Positions 1-6,421 are shown, counted from the first letter of the stretch. The stretch is DNA of 11,612 bases from Actinomycetes bacterium (GCA_023432565.1 JAEYUL010000142.1:1-11612), one strand, 5' to 3'. Made by a program: numbers and translations. The notes: generated from the sequence alone by a model not told the origin.

Positions 1-114
1 TGGACCGCCGCGCTGACCGACATGAAGGCCCTGCTCGCCGAGATCGGACGGGCCGTGGCCACCTCGAACGACGACTACCAGGCCACCGAGCGCGCCAACG
101 CCGCGCGCTGGTGA
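1..114 (+). CDS. WXG100-family T7SS substrate, C-terminal fragment (5' end off window)
   Basis: The reading frame is open from base 1 to a TGA at 112-114 and gives 37 residues of an amphipathic helix ending in YQATERANAARW. This matches the second helix and tail of a WXG100 (ESAT-6/CFP-10-like) protein. The YQATE segment fits the YxxxD/E export signal that EccC recognises in known ESX systems. The N-terminal helix and WXG turn would lie upstream of the window. The context agrees, since a WXG100-like gene, a mycosin and a large helical protein follow on the same strand. The last residue is Trp, as in two later gene products here. The fragment is too short to tell an EsxA-like from an EsxB-like protein, although the YxxxE tail favours the EsxB-like partner. 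Confidence 0.8.
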   Translation, partial: WTAALTDMKALLAEIGRAVATSNDDYQATERANAARW

Positions 115-120
115 CCACCA

Positions 121-153
121 CCGGGCCGTGGCGGCCACACCGCCACGGCCCGG
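121..153 (+). terminator. Perfect 14-bp stem-loop after the WXG100 gene
   Basis: The arms CCGGGCCGTGGCGG (121-134) and CCGCCACGGCCCGG (140-153) are exact inverted complements around a 5-nt loop, beginning 7 nt after the stop. No U-tract follows, which is common for high-GC actinobacterial terminators. It could be a full or partial terminator, or a 3'-end stabiliser that keeps the abundant WXG100 mRNA separate from the downstream protease operon. The structure is seen directly; the function is inferred. Confidence 0.6.
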
Positions 154-178
154 AGCACCACCAGCACCACCAGACGGA

Positions 179-212
179 CCCGCGGCGGCCGCCGGAGCGC
201 CGGCGCCGCGGG
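179..212 (+). other. Second GC-rich stem-loop in the same intergenic gap
   Basis: CCCGCGGCG (179-187) pairs perfectly with CGCCGCGGG (204-212). Inside it CCGG (192-195) pairs with CCGG (200-203) around an AGCG loop, leaving a 4-nt bulge at 188-191. It lies 25 nt after the first hairpin and about 37 nt before the next start codon. It may act with the first hairpin as a processing or attenuation element. No promoter is evident between the hairpins and the next gene. Confidence 0.4.
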
Positions 213-249
213 TCGAGCACATCGCGACGAGAGCACTAACGGGGGGACC

Positions 250-666
250 ATGTCCGGCGGGCTGCGGATCGAAGACCTGGACGTCCTGAAGCAGCAGATC
301 AACGCGCTGCTCACGCAGTTCGACGAGGTCGAGGCGGCGACCGACAAGGCGAGCCGTGTCCGCGTCAACCAGGACAGCTCGACGTGGTCGCCGTTCCCCG
401 CCGCGACCGCCTTCGCCGCCGCGTACCGCGAGGAGCTCGCGAAGATCGAGCGCGACCTGCGTGGGCTCCGCGACGCCGTGGAGAACATGCGGACCGCGCT
501 CGACAAGGGCGCCGCCGACCTCGAGGCCACCGAGGCCGAGGTCGAGGCCATCTTCACCCGGCTCAACACCATCGCGCTCGAGGGTGCCCCGCCCGCCGGC
601 CCCGTCCCACCCGGGGTGCCCGCCCGTCCCCCGGTGCCGGTGAACGGCAACCGGGTCGCCTGGTGA
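250..666 (+). CDS. WXG100-like helical-hairpin protein, probable T7SS substrate or chaperone partner
   Basis: The 138-aa product starts at ATG 250, preceded by a G-rich ribosome binding site (GGGGGGA, 241-247). It is mostly charged amphipathic helix. Helix 1 spans about residues 7-38, a turn near 41-51 carries TWSPFP (W46), and helix 2 spans about 51-108. A Pro-rich tail ending RVAW follows. The shape and the turn followed by a Phe/Tyr-containing helix (AFAAAYREEL, 55-64) resemble actinobacterial WXG100-like and EspC-like T7SS proteins, although a true W-x-G is absent. Where those proteins often carry YxxxD/E near the end of helix 2, this one reads LEATE (91-95), so the Tyr is missing. The stop codon overlaps the GTG start of the mycosin gene, implying translational coupling. 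It could be a substrate, a partner of the upstream WXG100 protein, or a non-secreted accessory factor. The exact family is not recognised. Confidence 0.85.
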   Translation: MSGGLRIEDLDVLKQQINALLTQFDEVEAATDKASRVRVNQDSSTWSPFPAATAFAAAYREELAKIERDLRGLRDAVENMRTALDKGAADLEATEAEVEAIFTRLNTIALEGAPPAGPVPPGVPARPPVPVNGNRVAW

Positions 667-2018
667 GGCGACTGCGAGCCACGGTCGGTGCTCTCGGCGC
701 CGGCCTGCTGCTCGTCGCGCTGCCTGCCCCGGGCGCGCTCGCCACGTCCGTCGGCACCGACGACGGGCTGTGGTACTTCACCGCGACCGGCATGGCCGAG
801 CGGCACGAGACGACGACCGGCAAGGGCATCCAGGTCGCGGTGATCGACACGGCGATCAACCCCGACGTCCCGGAGCTGCAGGGCGCCTCGGTGCGCGTGC
901 GGGAGCCGTCCTACTGCGCGGCCGAGGTCATGGGCGCCCCGATGCCCGCGAGCACGGACTCGCCGGTCGCTGCCCACGGGACGTCGATGGTGTCGTTGAT
1001 CGTCGGCACGGGCACGGGCATCGACGGCGAGCGCGGCGTGCTGGGCATCGCCCCCGACGCCGACGTGCACTTCTACGCGAACATGACGCTCCCCGACGAC
1101 GCGGACGTCCGCTGCCCGGCACCCGACACCGATGCCGCCTTCTGGCAGTTCGGGCAGGCCATCGACCAGGCGGTGCTGGACGGCGCGGACATCATCTCGA
1201 TCTCGCTCGCCACGTCCTCGGGCGTCGACGCCGCCGCGATCGCCCGTGCCCTGCACGCCGGCGTCGTGGTCGTGGCCGCCCAGCCCTCCGACTCCACCGG
1301 CTCCTACCCCGCCGCCTTCAACGGCGTCGTCTCGGTCGACTCGATCGGTCCGGACGGCCAGCTGTGGGAGGGCGCCTTCGGCGGCAAGGTCGTGGCCCCC
1401 GGCGAGCAGATCCGCCAGTTCACCGAGTCGTTCGACGGCTACCGGCTGACGAACGGCTCGTCGAGCGCGACGGCGTACACGGCTGCGGCGCTCGCGCTGG
1501 TCTGGTCCGCCTACCCCGACGCCACCGCCAACCAGATCCTGCAGACACTCGTGCGCAACACCGACGGTGAGGACCACGAGCTGTACTGGGACGACGACTA
1601 CGGCTACGGCGTTGTCAACGTCCGGCACATGCTCGAGCACGACCCGACGACGTACCCCGACGAGAACCCGTTGCTGGTCGACGACCCCGAGGCGGTGCCG
1701 AGCGTCGCCGAGGTCACGAAACCCACACCGTTGCCGAGCGCCACGACGAGCCCGTCCGCGTCGCCTCCCGCCGCGCCCTCCGGCCCGGACGACGAGCCGA
1801 CGGCGGTGACGGCCGACCTGGACGAGTCCGCCGCCGACTCGGGTTCCCGACCGATCGCGCCACTGCTCGTCGGCGCAGCGATGCTCGTCGCCGCCCTCGT
1901 CGTGGTCGTCGGGCTCGCCGTCCGGCGCGCGCGAGAGGGCACCGGCCCGTCCGAGCAGTCCCGGACCACACCGCCCACGCACCGACCCGGCCACAGCCCA
2001 GACCAGGGGGGACACTGA
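663..2018 (+). CDS. mycP: Mycosin-like, membrane-anchored S8 subtilisin-family serine protease (T7SS)
   Basis: The 451-aa product starts at GTG 663 in a GTGA overlap with the gene before. This start gives a clean signal peptide: MRRLR, a hydrophobic core, and cleavage after ALA at about residue 27. The subtilase triad is visible as D62 (VIDTAIN), H105 (AAHGTS) and S267 in NGSSSATA. A Ser/Pro/Thr/Asp-rich stretch (about 340-397) leads to a C-terminal transmembrane helix (about 398-420) and a 31-residue cytoplasmic tail. This is the mycosin architecture, with the protease domain outside the membrane. C85 and C151 are the only cysteines and could pair. Oddities are DTA in place of DTG, GSS-S-A in place of GTS-x-A without the usual following Pro, and AAQPSD (205-210) where subtilases normally have the oxyanion Asn (AAGN). 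Mycosins stabilise the ESX membrane complex and some process substrates. Reduced or atypical catalysis is possible here. Confidence 0.9.
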   Translation: MRRLRATVGALGAGLLLVALPAPGALATSVGTDDGLWYFTATGMAERHETTTGKGIQVAVIDTAINPDVPELQGASVRVREPSYCAAEVMGAPMPASTDSPVAAHGTSMVSLIVGTGTGIDGERGVLGIAPDADVHFYANMTLPDDADVRCPAPDTDAAFWQFGQAIDQAVLDGADIISISLATSSGVDAAAIARALHAGVVVVAAQPSDSTGSYPAAFNGVVSVDSIGPDGQLWEGAFGGKVVAPGEQIRQFTESFDGYRLTNGSSSATAYTAAALALVWSAYPDATANQILQTLVRNTDGEDHELYWDDDYGYGVVNVRHMLEHDPTTYPDENPLLVDDPEAVPSVAEVTKPTPLPSATTSPSASPPAAPSGPDDEPTAVTADLDESAADSGSRPIAPLLVGAAMLVAALVVVVGLAVRRAREGTGPSEQSRTTPPTHRPGHSPDQGGH

Positions 2019-2019
2019 C

Positions 2020-3420
2020 ATGACCCAGACCAAGGCTGCCGAGCTCGCCACCACGCTCCAGGCCGACACCAGCGCCGCGCTGGCGGACGCCGCGGCGCTC
2101 GAGTCGCTCCAGGAGCCGTTGCAGGCGGTCAGCACGACCCTGCGGCGTATGTCGAGCGACCTCGGCATCGAAGGCCTCTCCGGCGACGCCGCCAAGGAGA
2201 GCCTGGCGAACGTCGCCAGAGCGATGCTCGGGCGAGTCGACGCGCTCGTGGGGATCGCCGGCATCGCCAAGGAGGCGGCGACGGCGGTCGCCACCGCGCA
2301 GGAGAGCTACCGCGAGCTGCCTCGGGGCTACCTGACGTACGCGGAGCGCGAGCGGCTGATCGAGTCCGGTGGCAGCGCCGGGCTGCCCTACATCGAGGCG
2401 GGGATGGCCGCTGCGCGGGAGAGCGCCGCGGCCCGTGCGGTGACGGCCGCGGCCACGGCGCTCAACGCGTTGACCGGTCAGCTGCCGACCGCCGCCGACC
2501 TCAATCGCGAGGAGACCCCGGGGGCCGGCTCCCCGGGTGGGGCGTCCGGCGAACGCCGGACGTCGTCGTACGTCCCGCCCGGTGGCACGCGGCCTCCGTC
2601 GTCGTACCTGCCCGGCGAGCCCGGGACGGGTGGCGGCATCGACCAGCCGCCCGGCGGCACGGGCGAGGACCCGGGTGGCCCGGTCGACGGTGCGCAGCCC
2701 CCGACCGACGGCTGGCCGGCCGAACCGGGCCCGGGAGACTCCGACTGGCCGGAAGAGCCGGGTCCGGGCGACCCGGGCTGGCCCGGCGGGGGCGACCCCG
2801 AGGACACCCACGGCGACGACCTGCCCGGCCAGGGGACGGTGAACGGCCCGAACCCGATCGTCGGCGGTCAGATCTCGGGGCCCGGCGCGGGAGGGGGCCC
2901 CGGCAGCGGTGGCCCCGGCGGCGGACCCGGCGGCGGCCCTGGCGCCGGCGGCTCGCTGGGCTCCCACCCCGGCCTGGGGAACACCACGACGGGCCCCGGC
3001 GGCGCCGCGGGCGGAGCGCTGGCCGGTGGTGTCGCCGTCGGCGGCACCGCTCTGGGAGCTCTCGGTGCCGCCCGGTTCGGCGGTGCCGGCCTGGCGGGTC
3101 TGCCAGGTGCCGCCGCGGGACAGCTCGGCGGGGCGGTGCTCGGCACGACGGCGTCGGGTGCGGGCGCAGCGAACGGCGCACGCGGCGGTGCGGTGACGGG
3201 TGGCCGCGGCGCGTCGACGGGCGTGATGGGCGGCGCCATGGGGGGCAGCGCCGGCACCGGCGCGAGCTCGAAGCGCCGCGCGGGCTCGCTCGGCTACCTG
3301 GCTCCCGAGCTCGAGGAGGAGGCCGGGCCCGCCGCCCGCGCCACCGGGCTGAGCCGGGGTTCGCGCGCCGAGGCTCCGAAGGTCGTGGCCGAGGCCGTCG
3401 AGGACGACGAGACCTGGTGA
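2020..3420 (+). CDS. Large WXG/PPE-like protein with Gly/Pro-rich tail, probable T7SS substrate
   Basis: The 466-aa product starts at ATG 2020, one base after the mycosin stop, with an AGGGGGGAC ribosome binding site at 2005-2013. Residues 1-160 are Ala-rich helix. A turn-like GLSG at 52-55 sits where a WXG might be, and long helices follow (about 56-98 and 120-155), with SYRELP near 96-101. Residues about 165-420 are low-complexity Gly/Pro/Ser. They include three 11-residue WPxEPGPGD-type repeats (W232, W243, W254) and a glycine-rich region about 285-415. The C-terminus is distinct again (SLGYLAPELEEE from 423, ending VEDDETW). No signal peptide is seen, as expected for a T7SS substrate. By position and layout it resembles PPE or EspB-like substrates next to a mycosin, but I cannot name a family. 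It may be cleaved by, or chaperoned with, the neighbouring proteins (inference). Confidence 0.85.
   Translation: MTQTKAAELATTLQADTSAALADAAALESLQEPLQAVSTTLRRMSSDLGIEGLSGDAAKESLANVARAMLGRVDALVGIAGIAKEAATAVATAQESYRELPRGYLTYAERERLIESGGSAGLPYIEAGMAAARESAAARAVTAAATALNALTGQLPTAADLNREETPGAGSPGGASGERRTSSYVPPGGTRPPSSYLPGEPGTGGGIDQPPGGTGEDPGGPVDGAQPPTDGWPAEPGPGDSDWPEEPGPGDPGWPGGGDPEDTHGDDLPGQGTVNGPNPIVGGQISGPGAGGGPGSGGPGGGPGGGPGAGGSLGSHPGLGNTTTGPGGAAGGALAGGVAVGGTALGALGAARFGGAGLAGLPGAAAGQLGGAVLGTTASGAGAANGARGGAVTGGRGASTGVMGGAMGGSAGTGASSKRRAGSLGYLAPELEEEAGPAARATGLSRGSRAEAPKVVAEAVEDDETW
2710..2799 (+). repeat. 33-bp in-frame tandem repeat encoding WPxEPGPGD units
   Basis: Two full units (2710-2742 and 2743-2775) and a diverged third (from 2776) encode an 11-residue motif with Trp at positions 232, 243 and 254 of the candidate substrate. 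DNA identity between units is incomplete, so the protein motif seems to be maintained rather than recently duplicated. Trp is otherwise very scarce in this protein, which makes the regular 11-residue spacing stand out. Confidence 0.7.
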
Positions 3421-3423
3421 CCG

Positions 3424-3467
3424 ACCGGCGGTGACGTGCGGCGCCCGCTCCGCGCGTCACCGCTGGT
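3424..3467. terminator. Bidirectional stem-loop between convergent genes
   Basis: ACCGGCGGTGACGTGCGG (3424-3441) pairs with CCGCGCGTCACCGCTGGT (3450-3467) along 18 bp, with two G-U wobbles when read as plus-strand RNA, around an 8-nt loop. It starts 4 nt after the stop of the 466-aa gene and lies 29 nt beyond the end of the opposing FHA gene. A short TTCT follows on the plus strand. It is likely a shared terminator. Confidence 0.75.
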
Positions 3468-3495
3468 TCTGGGCGCTCGCTCGGCGCCGTGGGGC

Positions 3496-4794
3496 TCAGC
3501 CCAGGAGCTCGACGAGCACCGTGCGGTCGCCGATGCGGATCGTCGACCCGCTGGGCACGTGGGTGGGGCTGTCCGGCCCGACGACGAGGCTCTGACCGGA
3601 CGGCAGCACCGCGACGGTGCCGTTGCCGGAGCCCGCGTCGGCGACCCAGAACCCGCGGGCGTCGATGCCGAAGCGGGCGTGCGTGCGTGAGAGCGAGCGC
3701 TCGGGGTCGTCGATCGTGACGACGTGGTCGCACCGCTCCCCGTCCCGAGGGCGCGGCGCGCGACCGATCACGCCCGGACCGCTCACGCTCATCGCCTCGC
3801 CGGTGTCGAGCGTGAGGACGAACGTGCGGGGACGAGCCGGGGCCTGCGGCGCGGGGGCGTGGGTTGCAGGCACGGGGGCGCCGGTCGTCCTGCCGGGCGT
3901 CGTCGGGCGGCCGTTGCCCGAGCCACCCGCGACCGGTCCACCCGTGACCGGAGCTCCCGCCCCGGCCCCACCGAGGACCTGGGCACCGCGGACCTGGGCA
4001 CCGCGGACCTGGGCACCGAGGACCTGGGCACCGAGGACCTGGCCGTCGAGTGCCCGACCACCGGGCACCTGGCCCGCGGCCATCGGCGCGGCGACGCGGC
4101 CCACCTCGGCCCGGGGCCCCCGGACGTCCACGACGACCGCGCGTCCCGCCTTGTCGTGCCAGCCCTGCCGCAACGGGCCCCGGTCGCCGCCGACCGACCC
4201 GATCACGACCCACTGGCCGATGCCCGCCACGAGATGGCCCGCGAGCAGCACGAGGGCGCGCGACGTGGCTCGCGCGAGCCCGGGCGCGTACGGCGACTCC
4301 TGACGCGACGCGCGCAGCCCGAGCGCGAGGTTACCGATCGTGCGGCCTGTGCGGGCCTCCCAGACGACGAGACCGACCGCGAGCTCGGCGGCGACGATCC
4401 CGGCCAGGGCCGGGTTGGTGGTCGCGGCGAGCACGGCTCCGGCGACGAGGACGACCGCGACGGTGTCGAGCAGGAAGGCGCCGAGCCGCGCGCCGAGGCC
4501 GACCGTGCGCACACCGTCGAACGCAGCACCCAGCGCGTCGGGGGCCCCGGACGACGAGCCCGCGGGCGCACCGAGGGTCACCGGCGCGACGCGGGGCCCC
4601 ACGCCGCGCGACCGGCCCGCCGCACGCGTGTCGCCGGAGCGGCTGCGCCCACCCGCCCTGGTGCGGACGCCCGCCCGCGTGGGCGGCTGGGCCTCGACGA
4701 CGATGACGGGCGCGCTCGGTGCCCCGCACCCGGTGCAGAACCGAGCCCCCTCGCGCATCGCGCGACCGCACGCGTGACACGTCAGCTCACTCAT
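3496..4794 (-). CDS. Zinc-ribbon / RDD membrane / FHA domain protein of the T7SS locus
   Basis: The 432-aa product starts at ATG 4794-4792, which overlaps the eccD stop as TGATG and fixes the start. Four domains are visible. A zinc ribbon has C6, C9, C20 and C23 (CHACG and CTGCG). An Arg/Gly-rich linker follows. An RDD-type membrane domain (about 97-225) carries the motifs GARLGAFLLD (101-110), GRTIGNLALG (150-159) and GWHDKAGR (211-218). A repeat linker of GAQVL/GAQVR pentapeptides (about 251-275) precedes a C-terminal FHA domain (about 323-432). The FHA phosphothreonine-binding motifs are GVIGR (341-345), SLSRTH (367-372) and GSGNGT (388-393). FHA domains bind pThr peptides made by Ser/Thr kinases. 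RDD domains are integral membrane modules of uncertain role. Coupling to eccD suggests it works at the secretion membrane complex, perhaps as a phosphorylation-responsive adaptor (inference). Its FHA domain is clearly related to that of the other FHA protein in this window. Confidence 0.9.
   Translation of the reverse strand: MSELTCHACGRAMREGARFCTGCGAPSAPVIVVEAQPPTRAGVRTRAGGRSRSGDTRAAGRSRGVGPRVAPVTLGAPAGSSSGAPDALGAAFDGVRTVGLGARLGAFLLDTVAVVLVAGAVLAATTNPALAGIVAAELAVGLVVWEARTGRTIGNLALGLRASRQESPYAPGLARATSRALVLLAGHLVAGIGQWVVIGSVGGDRGPLRQGWHDKAGRAVVVDVRGPRAEVGRVAAPMAAGQVPGGRALDGQVLGAQVLGAQVRGAQVRGAQVLGGAGAGAPVTGGPVAGGSGNGRPTTPGRTTGAPVPATHAPAPQAPARPRTFVLTLDTGEAMSVSGPGVIGRAPRPRDGERCDHVVTIDDPERSLSRTHARFGIDARGFWVADAGSGNGTVAVLPSGQSLVVGPDSPTHVPSGSTIRIGDRTVLVELLG
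3964..4050 (-). repeat. 15-bp minisatellite in the RDD-FHA linker
   Basis: On the plus strand the unit GACCTGGGCACCG(C/A)G repeats head to tail at 3976-3990, 3991-4005, 4006-4020 and 4021-4035. A diverged copy occupies 4036-4050 and a partial copy 3964-3975. On the coding strand each unit encodes the pentapeptide GAQVL or GAQVR. Because the unit is 15 bp, copy-number change keeps the frame and only alters linker length. Near-identity of the units implies recent slippage or expansion. Confidence 0.9.
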
Positions 4795-6248
4795 CACCCC
4801 ACCATTCCCCGCAGCACACCGACGAGACCGGACGCCACGACCGCCGCGGGCAGGGCTACGACGACCGCGAGCCCTTCGATCCCGTCGGCGAGGCGTGATG
4901 CGACCACCGAGCGCCATCCGCGCGCGAGCGCCGCACCGACGCCCGCCACGAGGGCGCCGAGGACGAGTGCGCCGACCGCCGCCGGCACGCGCCACGCAGC
5001 CGGCACGGCGAAGCCCACCTCGACGAGCAGGACACCGGCGGCCAGCCGCGGCAGCCAGCGGCCCGGGACGCCACGCGTGGCGCGCGGCACGAGCACGAAC
5101 GCCAGGAGCACGCACCCGACGAGCACGAGCGCACCCCAGGACGCGAGGGTGCCGCGCTCGTGCGTCGCGAGGACCACGGGGACCAGCGCGAGCGTGGTCA
5201 CGCACGCCAGGGCGACGGCCGTGGTGACCCTCCGCTCGGCACCGTCGACCGTCCGGGCGACGAGGCGCGCGCTCACGCGTCCGAGCGCGCGCGGCCGCGG
5301 CGAGCGCACCGACTCGGCGGTGCGGGCGACCTGGGAGACGTCGACGAGCTGCTCGTCAGGGATCGCCAGCGCCACCCGCGGCGCGGCGCGCAGCACGAGC
5401 GGTGCGGCACCGACGAGCAACGCGGGTCCGACCTGCTGCGGCAGGTCCAGCAGCAGCGTCCCCGACTGCACGGCGGCGGCCGCGGCGAGCGCGCCGAGCA
5501 CCACGACGGCCTCGTCGTCGCCGGAGCGCAGCGCGCGCGTGACGATCGCCCGCACGCCCGCGGCGCTCGTCGCGCACACCAGGGCGACGACGATCGCGAG
5601 CCGACGCCCCGCGGAGCCGTCGGGCAGCGTGGCCCACGCACCGGCGGCCGCTGCGAGCACGGGCGCGGCCAGCGTCGCTGCGACCGCACCGGACGTCGTC
5701 GGCACGCCGCCCGTCCGGCCCGTCCCCGCCACGACGAGCGCGAGGACCGCCAGGACGCTCGTCGCGCCCGTGGAGACCACGGCCGGCAGGTGCGCCACCG
5801 GACCGAGCATCGCGAGCATCAGCAGGACCGCGCCGAGCGCACCCGCGAGCGCGAGCAGGCCGCCCTGAGGGCGGGGACGACGCGTGAGCACCTCGGGGTC
5901 CACCTGCGCGCGTCCGCGCGGCCGCGGGGCGGGGCGCACGACGTGCAGCGCGGCGCCGTCGGAGACGAGGTCGCCGACGGGTGCCCGCACGTCGAGCGCG
6001 CGGCCCGCCGAGTCCAGGACCAGCGTGCCCGGGGTGTCGAGCGGGACCAGCACGGCGCGCAGCGCGTCGGCGAGCACGACGTCGCGGCGCAGCGCGACGT
6101 GCCGCTGCTCGGCGCCGGCCGTGACGACGAGTCGCACGTGGGCCAGGGGCGAGACGGCCTGCGCAGGGCCGGCCGGCGCAGCGACCGACGTCGGGGCCGG
6201 CGTCGGGGTCGGCGTCGAGGCGCTCGAGGGCGCGAGGGGTGCCGTCAC
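4794..6248 (-). CDS. eccD: EccD-like T7SS integral membrane protein (ubiquitin-like domain plus 11 TM)
   Basis: The 484-aa product starts at GTG 6248, chosen for the strong Shine-Dalgarno GGGAGG 5 nt upstream. After a short Ala/Pro/Thr-rich leader it has a compact soluble domain (about residues 35-120: HVRLVVTAG, then GTLVLDSAGRALD, then GAALHVVRP) consistent with the EccD/YukD ubiquitin-like fold. By eye, about 11 hydrophobic segments follow from about residue 135 to the end. Six come first, then a basic, polar cytoplasmic-type loop with Arg-rich sequence, then five more. Eleven TM helices and an N-terminal ubiquitin-like domain are the EccD signature. In ESX complexes EccD dimers form the vestibule around EccC, EccB and EccE in the inner membrane. 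The gene is divergent from eccC and its stop overlaps the start of the RDD-FHA gene. Sequence motifs in EccD are weak, so the call rests on topology, length and context. Confidence 0.85.
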   Translation of the reverse strand: MTAPLAPSSASTPTPTPAPTSVAAPAGPAQAVSPLAHVRLVVTAGAEQRHVALRRDVVLADALRAVLVPLDTPGTLVLDSAGRALDVRAPVGDLVSDGAALHVVRPAPRPRGRAQVDPEVLTRRPRPQGGLLALAGALGAVLLMLAMLGPVAHLPAVVSTGATSVLAVLALVVAGTGRTGGVPTTSGAVAATLAAPVLAAAAGAWATLPDGSAGRRLAIVVALVCATSAAGVRAIVTRALRSGDDEAVVVLGALAAAAAVQSGTLLLDLPQQVGPALLVGAAPLVLRAAPRVALAIPDEQLVDVSQVARTAESVRSPRPRALGRVSARLVARTVDGAERRVTTAVALACVTTLALVPVVLATHERGTLASWGALVLVGCVLLAFVLVPRATRGVPGRWLPRLAAGVLLVEVGFAVPAAWRVPAAVGALVLGALVAGVGAALARGWRSVVASRLADGIEGLAVVVALPAAVVASGLVGVLRGMVG

Positions 6249-6421
6249 GACCACCTCCCTGCGTGCTGCCTCGAACGTGCGACCTCGAACCTGCCTGGTG
6301 GGACGGGTGAGCACACCGCCTCACCCCGGCCCACATGGTACGGGTCCGGATCGCCCGGCTTGCCGGTAGCGTTGCGCCAGTCTGTCCACCTCCGGCGCGC
6401 AGCCGGGCAGCAGGGAGGCTC
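6249..6421. promoter_or_regulatory. Divergent promoter region between eccD and eccC
   Basis: This 173-bp gap must drive both genes. Plausible -10 elements of the TAnnnT type are TAGCGT on the plus strand (6367-6372) for eccC and TACCAT on the minus strand (6340-6335) for eccD. No convincing -35 hexamers are seen for either. A 12-bp palindrome CCGGC-TT-GCCGG (6355-6366) lies between them, abutting the plus -10 candidate, and could be an operator. All assignments here are by eye and weak, apart from the divergent layout. Confidence 0.4.
6254..6259 (-). promoter_or_regulatory. Shine-Dalgarno that sets the eccD start
   Basis: On the minus strand GGGAGG ends 5 nt before GTG 6248. The alternative in-frame start further upstream, near 6314, has no comparable site. 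It would add an Arg-rich stretch that is not typical of EccD. Confidence 0.75.

Noticed and set aside
384..662. Upstream ATG extension of the mycosin to 384
   Set aside because: It would bury the signal peptide 93 residues inside the protein and overlap the 138-aa gene. GTG 663 gives a proper signal peptide.
75..2294. A 739-codon minus-strand open frame opposite the protease cluster
   Set aside because: It is Arg/Gly/Ala/Val-rich low-meaning sequence antisense to three well-supported plus-strand genes with signal peptide, triad and helical motifs. Long antisense frames are expected at this GC content.
3964..4050. CRISPR-like array
   Set aside because: The units are 15 bp, head to tail with no spacers, and encode an in-frame pentapeptide. 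This is a coding minisatellite.
3724..5868. A 714-codon plus-strand open frame
   Set aside because: It runs antisense to the RDD-FHA and eccD genes, whose domains are clear, and its translation is Arg/Pro/Thr-rich without domains.
6249..6314. Longer EccD start at 6314
   Set aside because: It has no good Shine-Dalgarno and adds an Arg-rich leader. GTG 6248 has GGGAGG at 5-nt spacing.
6335..6421. Upstream ATG start for EccC at 6335
   Set aside because: It has no ribosome binding site. The added 29 residues are unlike EccC N-termini, whereas ATG 6422 follows AGGGAGG.
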